A stretch of DNA of 5,990 bases, taken from an uncultured Gammaproteobacteria bacterium (GTDB lineage Bacteria; Pseudomonadota; Gammaproteobacteria; GCA-001735895). The stretch's first letter is position 1. Each line of letters begins with the position of its first letter. Position numbers and translations under genes: made by a program. Of the stretch, positions 1 through 5,637 are shown in pieces. The notes under the pieces were generated by a model, which saw only the letters and a program-made list of their open reading frames with translations, was not told the origin of the DNA and did not search any database. Where the stretch lies: positions 1 to 5,990 of the forward strand of contig CALJQI010000181.1 in assembly GCA_937980285.1 (NCBI GenBank), given 5' to 3'.

Positions 1-1686
1 GAGCTCGAATCCAGAGGGTTCCAGTTGCGACTCGAGCCGCGGCTTGAGTTCAGCCAGCACATCACCGACCCTGAACGCGCCGAGATTCGCCGTCTGCTCG
101 TTGCGCGACATGCGCGCCAGCTGCAGCACGTTGTTGATCAGGCGCGTCAACCGTTCTGCCTCGTGGAAGATAAAGTCGTAATAGCTTTTGCGCTTGGCCT
201 CGTCGGCCCAGCCCTCGCGCAGCATTTCGCCGTACATGCGGATCGAGGTCAGCGGCGTCTTCAGTTCATGACTGACCGCCGAGACGAAATCCTGCTGCTG
301 GCGCGCCAGCGCAAGCTGGCGCTGGCCCAGGCGCAGCAGCATGAAACAGCCGCCCACCAGCACGATGGCGAGCACCAGCGCCGACCACAGGATGACCTGG
401 CCGCCGGCGCCGATCGGCAGCCGCGCCAGCGTGTAAACCAGCTCGATGTCGCCGAACGGCGCGATCAGGCGGGCCTGGTAAAGCAGTTCGCTGCTTTCCT
501 GCCCGGCGCCGGGGCGGTACTGTCGGCCGTAGTCGAGCGCGAAGCTGCGCAGAATCGCGCCCCGGTAGGCGACGATGAGCTTGCTCATGGTCGACAGTTC
601 CGACTCTCGAAAGGCCGGCGCGATCAGGCGCTCGATGAAACTGGCCTGGTCGAACAGGATACCCTGCACGTAGCGTTCGTCCTGGTGCCAGACGCGGCGG
701 AAGAGTACGAAATGACCGCTGTCGAGCAAGGCGAACTCCATCGGCTCGACCTCGCTTTCGAAAGTCTGGATACGGATCGCCTGCTGATCCGGGAACCGCG
801 TGTCGCCAAAAGCCATATCCTCCTCGGATTCGGCAAAATTCTTTTGCACGCTATTTTCTTCTTCGGCTAGCGTCCGCGGCAGGTTGAATTTTTCCTTGCG
901 CGAGCGCTTGGCGGCGGCCTGCTTCTTTAATTCCAGATCCTCTGTCTCGGAGGCGGTGCCGGCCGCCACCTGGTAGCGATCCTCCAGTTTCAAATCCTTG
1001 ACCTGCTCGACAGGCGCCGCGCTTGGCGCCGGCGCGCTCGACTTGCGCGCGGCCAGTTCATCGAACATCGATTGCCCCTGGCTCTCCAGTTTCGGCAACT
1101 CGAGTTCCGTACTACTGCTATCGAGATCGCTGGAGAGCATCGGGCTGTCGGCGCGCGGTTCCCGCGCGACTTCTTCCTCCGCCTGCAAAAGTTCGGCCGC
1201 GGGCGTGGCCGCGAGGTCGCTTTTGCCGACCAGGCGGTTCTGATCGAGGATACCGCGGATACGGCCTTCCTGTTGTTCGCGCTGGCGCAGTTCGATCGAT
1301 GAAATACCGTAGTTGGCGGCATTGTCAGCGGGCACGATCGGTGTCCGCAAACGGCCCGAGGCATCGACCTGGAAGTAGCCGAGCAGACCGGGCGTTCGAG
1401 CCTGCTGCGGAAACTCGGAAAGCGGCGAACGCTGCAGAAACGCGGTGTCGTCGGATCCGGTTACATTGAGAAATTCGTAGTCGCTGATGGGGCGTTTCTC
1501 CTCGCGCTCGATCAGGTCGCGAAAGTCGCTGTCGATACGCCGCGATAATTCGCGAGCAAGCCGTTGATGCTGGTAAAACGCTTCCCATTTCAATTGCCCG
1601 TATGCCTGGTAGACCAGAATCGAGGTCGGAATCGCCAGCGCCAGGAAGAACAGCACCAGCAGCAGCGTGAGGCGGCCTCGAGTCAT
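1..1686 (-). CDS. Membrane sensor histidine kinase, partial (3' end beyond the left edge)
   Basis: Sensor kinase of a two-component pair, expected to autophosphorylate on histidine and pass the phosphate to the response regulator encoded just upstream. The 562 visible residues contain no stop. Residues 6-25 form a first membrane helix. Residues 26-430 should lie outside the inner membrane. Residues 431-451 form a second helix. The HisKA domain (about 460-528) has the H-box SHELKTPLT with the phosphoacceptor at His473. The ATP-binding HATPase domain would follow outside the window. The start is the ATG at 1686, which overlaps the regulator's TGA as ATGA. No Shine-Dalgarno is visible there, so translational coupling is likely. 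Oddities are the very large sensor region and an acidic, Ser/Ala/Glu-rich, disordered-looking stretch at about residues 156-295 (bases 802-1221). I recognise no named sensor domain, so the signal is unknown. Family assignment is sure; orthology to CpxA is not claimed. Confidence 0.95.
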   Translation of the reverse strand, partial: MTRGRLTLLLVLFFLALAIPTSILVYQAYGQLKWEAFYQHQRLARELSRRIDSDFRDLIEREEKRPISDYEFLNVTGSDDTAFLQRSPLSEFPQQARTPGLLGYFQVDASGRLRTPIVPADNAANYGISSIELRQREQQEGRIRGILDQNRLVGKSDLAATPAAELLQAEEEVAREPRADSPMLSSDLDSSSTELELPKLESQGQSMFDELAARKSSAPAPSAAPVEQVKDLKLEDRYQVAAGTASETEDLELKKQAAAKRSRKEKFNLPRTLAEEENSVQKNFAESEEDMAFGDTRFPDQQAIRIQTFESEVEPMEFALLDSGHFVLFRRVWHQDERYVQGILFDQASFIERLIAPAFRESELSTMSKLIVAYRGAILRSFALDYGRQYRPGAGQESSELLYQARLIAPFGDIELVYTLARLPIGAGGQVILWSALVLAIVLVGGCFMLLRLGQRQLALARQQQDFVSAVSHELKTPLTSIRMYGEMLREGWADEAKRKSYYDFIFHEAERLTRLINNVLQLARMSRNEQTANLGAFRVGDVLAELKPRLESQLEPSGFEL

Positions 1687-2378
1687 TGCGGCGCGAGCAT
1701 CAGCCGGTATCCGGCGCCGCGCACGGTAACAATGGCCTCGGGATTGGCGGCATCGGTCTCGATCTTGCGGCGCAACTTGGCGATGTGGATATCGACGGTG
1801 CGGGTCTCGATTTCCATGTGGTTGGCATATCCCCAGACCCGCGCCAGCAACTCCTCGCGCGCCACCGGCCGATCGCACTGCTGCGCCAGGTACTGCAGCA
1901 GATCCATCTCGCGGCGCGTGAACGCGGTCTCGCCGGCGCACAGGTTCTCGGTGTCGATGACCAGTCCGTTGTTGAGGCTAATCTCGCGCGGCCGGTCCTC
2001 GGTAATGCCGGAGCGGCGCAGCACCGCCTGCACCCGCAGCACCAGCTGCGTCACCGAAAACGGTTTGGCGACGTAATCGTCGGCGCCCAGCGTCAATCCC
2101 TGGACGATATCTTCGTCGCTCGATTTCGCGGTCAGCATGATGACCGGCTGCTGCCGGTCCTGCTGGCGAATGCGGTTGCAGATTTCGAAACCGTCGACGC
2201 CGGGCAACATGACGTCGAGCAGAATCAGGTCGAACTTGCCGCTCAGGCCAAGGCGCAGCCCGTCGTCGCCATTATCCGCGGTTTCGACCTCGTAACCGTG
2301 GTAAACGAAGACGTCGACCAGGCCGCTGCGAATCGCGGCTTCGTCTTCGACAACCAGTAAACGCGCCTTTTGCGCCAT
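1683..2378 (-). CDS. OmpR-family response regulator
   Basis: DNA-binding response regulator of 231 aa, the usual length for the OmpR/PhoB family. The N-terminal receiver domain (about 5-120) has the acidic pocket Glu11/Asp12, the phospho-acceptor Asp55 in LLDVMLPG, the switch residues Thr83 and Tyr102, and Lys105 in the KPF motif. The C-terminal winged helix (about 132-228) includes TRREMDLLQYL, a recognition helix around ETRTVDIHIAKLRRKI and the terminal wing VRGAGYRL. All residues needed for phosphorylation are intact. The ATG at 2378 is preceded by AGAGGA (2388-2393 on the minus strand) at 9-nt spacing. It is the first gene of an operon with the histidine kinase, with a 4-nt overlap. It is divergent from the PspA-like operon. 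Direct repeats in the shared intergenic region are plausible binding sites for it, so autoregulation and control of the divergent genes is inferred. Confidence 0.97.
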   Translation of the reverse strand: MAQKARLLVVEDEAAIRSGLVDVFVYHGYEVETADNGDDGLRLGLSGKFDLILLDVMLPGVDGFEICNRIRQQDRQQPVIMLTAKSSDEDIVQGLTLGADDYVAKPFSVTQLVLRVQAVLRRSGITEDRPREISLNNGLVIDTENLCAGETAFTRREMDLLQYLAQQCDRPVAREELLARVWGYANHMEIETRTVDIHIAKLRRKIETDAANPEAIVTVRGAGYRLMLAPQ

Positions 2379-2407
2379 CGCTTCGAATCCTCTTTAACAA
2401 CACTTCA

Positions 2408-2416
2408 ATCCTAGCA
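2408..2416 (-). promoter_or_regulatory. Candidate extended -10 promoter of the regulator-kinase operon
   Basis: On the minus strand this reads TGCTAGGAT, an extended -10 (TGn) followed by TAGGAT, which matches TATAAT at four of six positions. Transcription would start near 2401, giving a leader of about 23 nt that still contains the regulator's Shine-Dalgarno. No good -35 hexamer lies at 17 bp. The position where one would sit adjoins the TTTGTAAA repeats at 2432-2450, which fits an activator-dependent promoter. This is sequence inference only. Confidence 0.35.
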
Positions 2417-2431
2417 TTCCCGCTCCAGGCC

Positions 2432-2450
2432 TTTGTAAATTTTTTGTAAA
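2432..2450. promoter_or_regulatory. Direct-repeat operator resembling a CpxR box
   Basis: Two exact copies of TTTGTAAA (2432-2439 and 2443-2450) are separated by TTT, giving an 11-bp period, about one helical turn. Inside them is GTAAA-N6-GTAAA, which fits the published CpxR consensus GTAAA-N(4-8)-GTAAA. OmpR-family dimers commonly bind such head-to-tail half-sites. The element is an AT-rich island in GC-rich DNA. It lies 54 bp from the regulator start and 95 bp from the pspA-like start, so it could serve both divergent operons. That the regulator at 1683-2378 binds here is inferred. Confidence 0.6.
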
Positions 2451-2533
2451 CCCGCACCCCCAGGTTTTACCAAACGCTGCCTGTTTCGAGGCCCGTTCCT
2501 GGCCCAGAATTACAGCATCTTTTGAGCAACGAT

Positions 2534-2537
2534 GGAG
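2534..2537 (+). promoter_or_regulatory. Ribosome binding site that fixes the pspA-like start
   Basis: GGAG lies 8 nt before the ATG at 2546. An in-frame TTG at 2522 would add eight residues (MSNDGAYD). It would place this Shine-Dalgarno inside the gene, and it has no good site of its own. The ATG start also yields the MALITRLSRLF N-terminus, which looks like the amphipathic start of PspA proteins. Confidence 0.7.
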
Positions 2538-2545
2538 CATACGAC

Positions 2546-3076
2546 ATGGCACTGATTACCCGACTCTCGCGACTGTTCGAGGCCGATTTTCACGCGGTTC
2601 TGGACCGCATCGAGGAACCCGACCTGCAGTTGAAGCAGGCGGTGCGCGAAATGCAGTTCGCGCTCGACCAGGATCGGCAACGTCTGAAATTGCTGCAGCA
2701 CGAGGCCGAGCAGCTGGCCAGGGCGACATCTGGCGTGCTGGCGGACCTCAAGGGATTCGATGAAGAACTCGATATCTGCCTCGCCGCCAAAAAAGACGAT
2801 CTCGCACGCGACCTGCTGCGGCGCAAGCTGGCAGGCGACAGGCAGCTGCAGGTCCTGAAACATCAATCAGCCGGTATCGACGCGCAACAACGGCAGCTGG
2901 CAGCGGACATCGAAGAGCAAAGCCAGCAGCTGAACAGCATGAAACAGAAACTGGAGCTACTGGTCAGCGAAGACACGGCAGCGGCGGGCGGCGAATTCGC
3001 CCGCGCCGACAGCATCCGTAACGAAGAGATCGAAATCGCGCTGCTGCGCGAAAAAGAACGGAGGGCAAAGTCATGA
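2546..3076 (+). CDS. PspA/IM30-family envelope-stress protein (short form)
   Basis: A 176-aa, almost wholly helical protein of the PspA/IM30 family, whose members bind the cytoplasmic face of the inner membrane and protect it under stress. Residues 1-22 form an amphipathic, membrane-binding-type helix (MALITRLSRLF). The family signature follows: a Glu-Pro at 24-25 (DRIEEP), then QAVREM. A long charged coiled coil fills about 26-145. It includes KKDDLARDLLRRK, the counterpart of the DLAR segment conserved in PspA. It is shorter than E. coli PspA (about 222 aa), and the last 25-30 residues look like a weak substitute for the C-terminal part. No pspF or pspBC is visible, so this is not the classical psp operon. 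It is the first gene of three. Its end carries GGAGGG and overlaps the next ATG by 4 nt. Family membership is confident; the gene name pspA is withheld because the context differs. Confidence 0.9.
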   Translation: MALITRLSRLFEADFHAVLDRIEEPDLQLKQAVREMQFALDQDRQRLKLLQHEAEQLARATSGVLADLKGFDEELDICLAAKKDDLARDLLRRKLAGDRQLQVLKHQSAGIDAQQRQLAADIEEQSQQLNSMKQKLELLVSEDTAAAGGEFARADSIRNEEIEIALLREKERRAKS

Positions 3077-3639
3077 AAACACCCGGCATCATCGATGGAC
3101 TCGTCGTCGCCTTCGTCATTAGTCTCGGCGCCGGCGCCGCCAGCCTGCTGCTGGGCTCTTTTCTCGGTTACGGCAGCGTTTTCAACCTGGTGCTGCTGGC
3201 GGCGGCGCTGTGCTACCTGCTGTACCTGTTCAAGCGCAGCAGTACGCGCGTCGGCCGCGTGGTCATGCTTGCCGCCTGGGCGACGCTGAGCCTGGCCTGC
3301 TGGTTTTTCGAGGTACCGCTGTTCGAACAGGTACTGATCCAGGCCGGTTTCATCTGGCTCACGCGCGCACTCTACTTCCACGGCACGCTGTTCGCCGCGG
3401 CGCTGGATTTCGGCCTGGTCTCCGCCGGCCTGGCGGCTGGCGCCTGGGCGATGGTCAACACCGGCAGCCTGGCGGCGGCGCTGTGGAGCTTCTTTCTGCT
3501 GCAGTCGCTGTTCTGCTGGATTCCCGATCTCGGCCGCAAGCACGGGGCAGAGGCTTATCGCGGCCGCTGTGAACACTCGGCTTTTCAATCGGCACATCGC
3601 GTCGCGCTCGACGCCGTGCGCAAACTAACCCAACCCTAG
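3073..3639 (+). CDS. Multi-spanning inner-membrane protein, unknown function
   Basis: A hydrophobic 188-aa protein that I do not recognise. Likely membrane helices lie at about residues 7-29, 35-53, 60-79, 105-127 and 133-150, with a possible extra one at 86-103. A loop with Lys54, Arg55, Arg59 and Arg62 between helices 2 and 3 suggests that face is cytoplasmic. The last 35 or so residues are hydrophilic, with HGAEAYRGRC, and probably cytoplasmic. No catalytic motif is seen. The ATG overlaps the pspA-like stop (ATGA) and is preceded by GGAGGG at 7-nt spacing, so the two products are made together. By analogy with PspB/PspC or LiaF-type partners it could be the membrane anchor or sensor for the PspA-like protein. 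That role is inferred from position only; I see no sequence similarity to those families. Confidence 0.85.
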   Translation: MKTPGIIDGLVVAFVISLGAGAASLLLGSFLGYGSVFNLVLLAAALCYLLYLFKRSSTRVGRVVMLAAWATLSLACWFFEVPLFEQVLIQAGFIWLTRALYFHGTLFAAALDFGLVSAGLAAGAWAMVNTGSLAAALWSFFLLQSLFCWIPDLGRKHGAEAYRGRCEHSAFQSAHRVALDAVRKLTQP

Positions 3640-3653
3640 AAACGGAGATATCA

Positions 3654-4862
3654 ATGAAAACCAGAACCTTCAATGCAAAGATAATCGCCCTGGCGCTAAT
3701 TCTCGCTACCGCAAGCGGCATCGCCCTGTTCCCGATGGTGAAACAGGCGCAGGCGATTCAAAACACGAATACCAACACCACGGTGCCGGCGCAAAGTCAC
3801 CGTGTCGAAGTGGTGTTCATTCTCGACACCACCAGCAGCATGAGCGGGCTGATCCAGGCGGCCAAGGAAAAAATCTGGTCGATCGCATCCACCATGGCCT
3901 CGGCTCAACAAAATCCCGACATCAGGATGGGGCTGGTCGCCTTCCGCGATCGCGGAGACGCCTATGTCACCCGCGTCTACGATCTGTCTGACGATCTCGA
4001 TTCGATGTACGCCAGCCTTATGGACTTTCGCGCCGTGGGCGGCGGCGACGGCCCCGAAAGCGTCAACCAGGCGCTATACGACGCGATACACAAGGTATCG
4101 TGGAGCCAGGACAGCAATGTCTACCGGGTCGCCTTCCTGGTCGGCGACGCTCCTCCGCATATGGATTATGCCGACGACGTCAAGTACCCGGTGACGCTGG
4201 CCGCGGCCGCGCGCAAGGGTATCGTCGTCAACACCATCCAGAGCGGCCAGCACCAGTACACCCGTCCCGCGTGGCAACAAATCGCGGCGCTCGGCCAGGG
4301 CAACTATTTCCAGGTCGAAGATTCGGGTAACGCGGTAGCGGTAGCGACACCGTTCGACGATAAGCTGTCGAAACTGGCCACCGAACTCGAAGATACGCGT
4401 CTCTATTTCGGTGACGAGGAAACCCGCGCAAAGCAAAAGGCGAAACTCGACGCAAACTCAAGACTGCGCAAGGAACTTTCTACCGAGGCGCTGGCGCGTC
4501 GCTCGGCCTACAACGCGACCGAAAGCGGCAAGAAAAACCTGCTCGGCGAAAGCGAGCTGGTCGATGCCGTCACCTCGGGACGCGTCGATCTCGAGGAAAT
4601 CGAACGCGAAGACCTGCCCGCCAGCATACAGATGATGGCGCCGGCCGAAGCGATGGAAGTGATCACCGAGCAGGCACAGCGGCGCGAGGCGCTGAAACAG
4701 GAAATCAGGGAGCTGTCCGAATCGCGTAATCGCTTCATCCGGAAAAAAGTCGAAGCCGAGGGGGGCGCCGACGATTCGCTGGACGAAAAGATATACCGTG
4801 CGGTGAAGGATCAGGCGGCTTCGGTAGGGCTCAGCTACGACAGCGACAGCGCGAAGTACTGA
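3654..4862 (+). CDS. Exported VWA-domain protein
   Basis: A 402-aa protein with a signal peptide: basic start, hydrophobic helix at about residues 9-28 and a likely AQA cleavage site after residue 34. A von Willebrand factor A domain (about 50-240) follows. Its metal-ion-dependent adhesion site begins at Asp58 in DTTSSMSG, a DxTxS variant of the usual DxSxS. FRDRGD (97-102), GGGDGPESVN (129-138) and VGDAPPHMDY (163-172) follow, typical of the bacterial VWA subgroup with DTTGSM-like sites. Residues about 240-402 are charged and helical, including RRSAYNATESGKKNLLGE and a coiled coil near 330-370. VWA domains bind metal and mediate protein-protein contacts; the partner here is unknown. The ATG at 3654 has GGAG at 6-nt spacing and lies 14 nt after the membrane-protein gene, so it is third in the operon. 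The TGA is followed at once by TAA. The exported location is supported by the signal peptide, though the N-terminal helix could instead stay as an anchor. Confidence 0.92.
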   Translation: MKTRTFNAKIIALALILATASGIALFPMVKQAQAIQNTNTNTTVPAQSHRVEVVFILDTTSSMSGLIQAAKEKIWSIASTMASAQQNPDIRMGLVAFRDRGDAYVTRVYDLSDDLDSMYASLMDFRAVGGGDGPESVNQALYDAIHKVSWSQDSNVYRVAFLVGDAPPHMDYADDVKYPVTLAAAARKGIVVNTIQSGQHQYTRPAWQQIAALGQGNYFQVEDSGNAVAVATPFDDKLSKLATELEDTRLYFGDEETRAKQKAKLDANSRLRKELSTEALARRSAYNATESGKKNLLGESELVDAVTSGRVDLEEIEREDLPASIQMMAPAEAMEVITEQAQRREALKQEIRELSESRNRFIRKKVEAEGGADDSLDEKIYRAVKDQAASVGLSYDSDSAKY

Positions 4863-4871
4863 TAACCAGGA

Positions 4872-4941
4872 TCATCCCCGCGAAAGCGGGGGATCTTACA
4901 ACACGCCGTCGTTGCAAGATCCCGGCACGGAGGCCGGGATG
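4872..4941. repeat. Cruciform intergenic repeat, copy 1
   Basis: First of two tandem copies of a 70-bp element with inverted ends (TCATCCC ... GGGATG). Hairpin A is CCCCGC/GCGGGG with a GAAA tetraloop (4876-4891). A central imperfect inverted repeat pairs ATCTTACAAC with GTTGCAAGAT (4893-4902 and 4911-4920). Hairpin B is ATCCCGGC/GCCGGGAT with a 6-nt loop (4919-4940). It resembles the dispersed CCCGCGAAAGCGGG palindromes (REP/dRS3-like) common in Proteobacteria. It starts 9 nt after the VWA stop and could also act as a transcript-end hairpin, though no T-run follows. Confidence 0.75.
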
Positions 4942-4954
4942 GCACCAGTTTGAG

Positions 4955-5025
4955 TCATCCCCGCGAAAGCGGGGATCTTATACAGACACTGTCTTTGCAA
5001 GACTCCGGCTAGAGAGCCGGGATGA
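4955..5025. repeat. Cruciform intergenic repeat, copy 2
   Basis: Second copy, offset 83 bp from the first and with complete inverted ends TCATCCC ... GGGATGA. Hairpin A is a perfect 8-bp stem ATCCCCGC/GCGGGGAT with a GAAA loop (4957-4976). The middle diverges from copy 1 but keeps its own small inverted repeat (AGACA/TGTCT) and TTGCAAGA. Hairpin B is CCGGCT/AGCCGG with an AGAG loop (5005-5020), whose loop and upper stem differ from copy 1. The conserved ends and arms with a variable middle suggest a mobile or recombining repeat rather than a single terminator. Confidence 0.75.
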
Positions 5026-5042
5026 TTTCACAGATGGGACGC

Positions 5043-5073
5043 TCCTGATCAGGAACGTTTTCAGATACTGAAA
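5043..5073. other. Two small palindromes in the convergent intergenic region
   Basis: TCCTGATCAGGA (5043-5054) is a perfect 12-bp palindrome. TTTCAG-ATA-CTGAAA (5059-5073) is a 6-bp stem with a 3-nt loop just beyond the stop of the minus-strand gene at 5080. The second could be a weak transcript-end hairpin for that gene. Neither has a T-tract, so neither is called a terminator. The first has no loop and would suit protein binding better than an RNA hairpin. Confidence 0.3.
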
Positions 5074-5079
5074 TCCGGG

Positions 5080-5451
5080 CTAGGCGACGCGCGGTCCTTT
5101 CTTGACCGCGTTCTGGCGCAGCAAAAGATATAGCTCGTGCACCAGCCGCTCGTTGGCCTGGATTTCGAGCCACTTGTCCTTCGGCACCCGTCGTTTTACC
5201 AGTTCACGCACAACCTTGAGGGTAAAGGAATCGCTTTCGAGATTGGGATCCGGGTGGCCTGCACCAATGTTTTGAATCGTGCGGCTCAGGATCAGCGTCG
5301 TCGATTCGTCGGCATCCTGATACAGGCGGGTACGAATGCGGTTATCGGACAGTAATTCCTCGGTGGCGCGGCGCTGGTTTCGCATCTGCAAAATCAACAC
5401 GATCAGCATTCCCAGGGTCAGGAGCGAGAGCAATGTTGCGACTAGGTTCAT
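5080..5451 (-). CDS. Small single-span membrane protein, unknown function
   Basis: A 123-aa protein that I do not recognise. Residues 2-22 form one membrane helix (VATLLSLLTLGMLIVLIL) followed by Arg/Gln-rich residues, so the remaining 100 residues are probably cytoplasmic. That part is mixed helical and charged, with LYQDADESTTLILSRTIQNIG, a KRRVPKDKW segment and a basic tail. No enzymatic or binding motif is seen. The ATG at 5451 has no clear Shine-Dalgarno; a TATAAT at 5465-5470 (minus strand) sits so close that the leader would be only a few nucleotides. The gene converges on the VWA operon and diverges from the thioredoxin-like gene. Protein-like composition and lack of a better frame support it as real, but nothing in the context reveals a role. 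Confidence 0.7.
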   Translation of the reverse strand: MNLVATLLSLLTLGMLIVLILQMRNQRRATEELLSDNRIRTRLYQDADESTTLILSRTIQNIGAGHPDPNLESDSFTLKVVRELVKRRVPKDKWLEIQANERLVHELYLLLRQNAVKKGPRVA

Positions 5452-5464
5452 GGCTATTTACTAC

Positions 5465-5470
5465 ATTATA
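5465..5470 (-). promoter_or_regulatory. Candidate -10 box for the small membrane-protein gene
   Basis: On the minus strand this reads TATAAT, a perfect -10 hexamer in an AT-rich patch. No convincing -35 lies 16-18 bp upstream. Transcription would begin near 5457, leaving a leader of about 6 nt before the ATG at 5451. That implies near-leaderless translation or a different real start. Confidence 0.3.
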
Positions 5471-5568
5471 AAGATTATGATTTGCGAGTTTAGCAGCTTA
5501 AAACCCGGCCGGAATGGATTGTGAATTGTGTCGCATTTTGATCTTCCCGGCTTACTCCCAAGGAGCTA

Positions 5569-5597
5569 TTTTCAGACCCGGACAGATCGGTTATATT
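5569..5597 (+). promoter_or_regulatory. Candidate sigma-70 promoter of the thioredoxin-like gene
   Basis: TTTTCA (5569-5574) and TATATT (5592-5597) are separated by 17 bp. The first matches the -35 consensus at four of six positions and the second the -10 at five of six. Transcription would start near 5604, giving a leader of about 34 nt that contains the strong Shine-Dalgarno at 5626-5630. Confidence 0.4.
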
Positions 5598-5637
5598 TCC
5601 GCACTGGTAGCGACGAGCACGTTTCGGAGGGAGACTA

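Larger units (their letters stand above)
5452..5637. other. Divergent intergenic region
   Basis: This 186-bp region lies between the small membrane-protein gene and the thioredoxin-like gene. It is AT-rich next to the former. It contains a short direct repeat ATTGTG-A-ATTGTG (5518-5530) and candidate promoter elements on both strands. I see no RNA gene and no convincing small coding frame in it. Confidence 0.5.

Noticed and set aside
25..870. Long open frame (281 codons) on the plus strand opposite the histidine kinase.
   Set aside because: It is antisense to a kinase with a clear H-box and membrane helices; its product is Gln/Arg/Asp-rich with no recognisable domain, as expected from a GC-rich shadow frame.
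1686..2360. Plus-strand frame of 224 codons opposite the response regulator.
   Set aside because: The regulator has every receiver and winged-helix landmark; the antisense frame has none and lacks a ribosome binding site.
2500..2517. Possible sigma-54 promoter before the pspA-like gene (TGGCCC ... GC), as in E. coli psp.
   Set aside because: The GG and GC dinucleotides are offset by 14 bp instead of the required 12, and no PspF-like gene is present.
2863..3597. Open frame of 244 codons on the minus strand opposite the pspA-like and membrane-protein genes.
   Set aside because: The plus-strand frames have Shine-Dalgarno sites, overlapping starts and family motifs; the antisense product is low-complexity Gln/Arg/Ala-rich.
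4876..4892. GC-rich hairpin as an intrinsic terminator for the VWA operon.
   Set aside because: No T-run follows the stem and the hairpin is part of a repeated element; it may still stop transcription, but the sequence does not show a canonical terminator.
4872..5025. Two-copy repeat as a CRISPR array.
   Set aside because: Only two 70-bp units, themselves palindromic and diverged in the middle, 13 bp apart; there are no uniform spacers and no cas genes.
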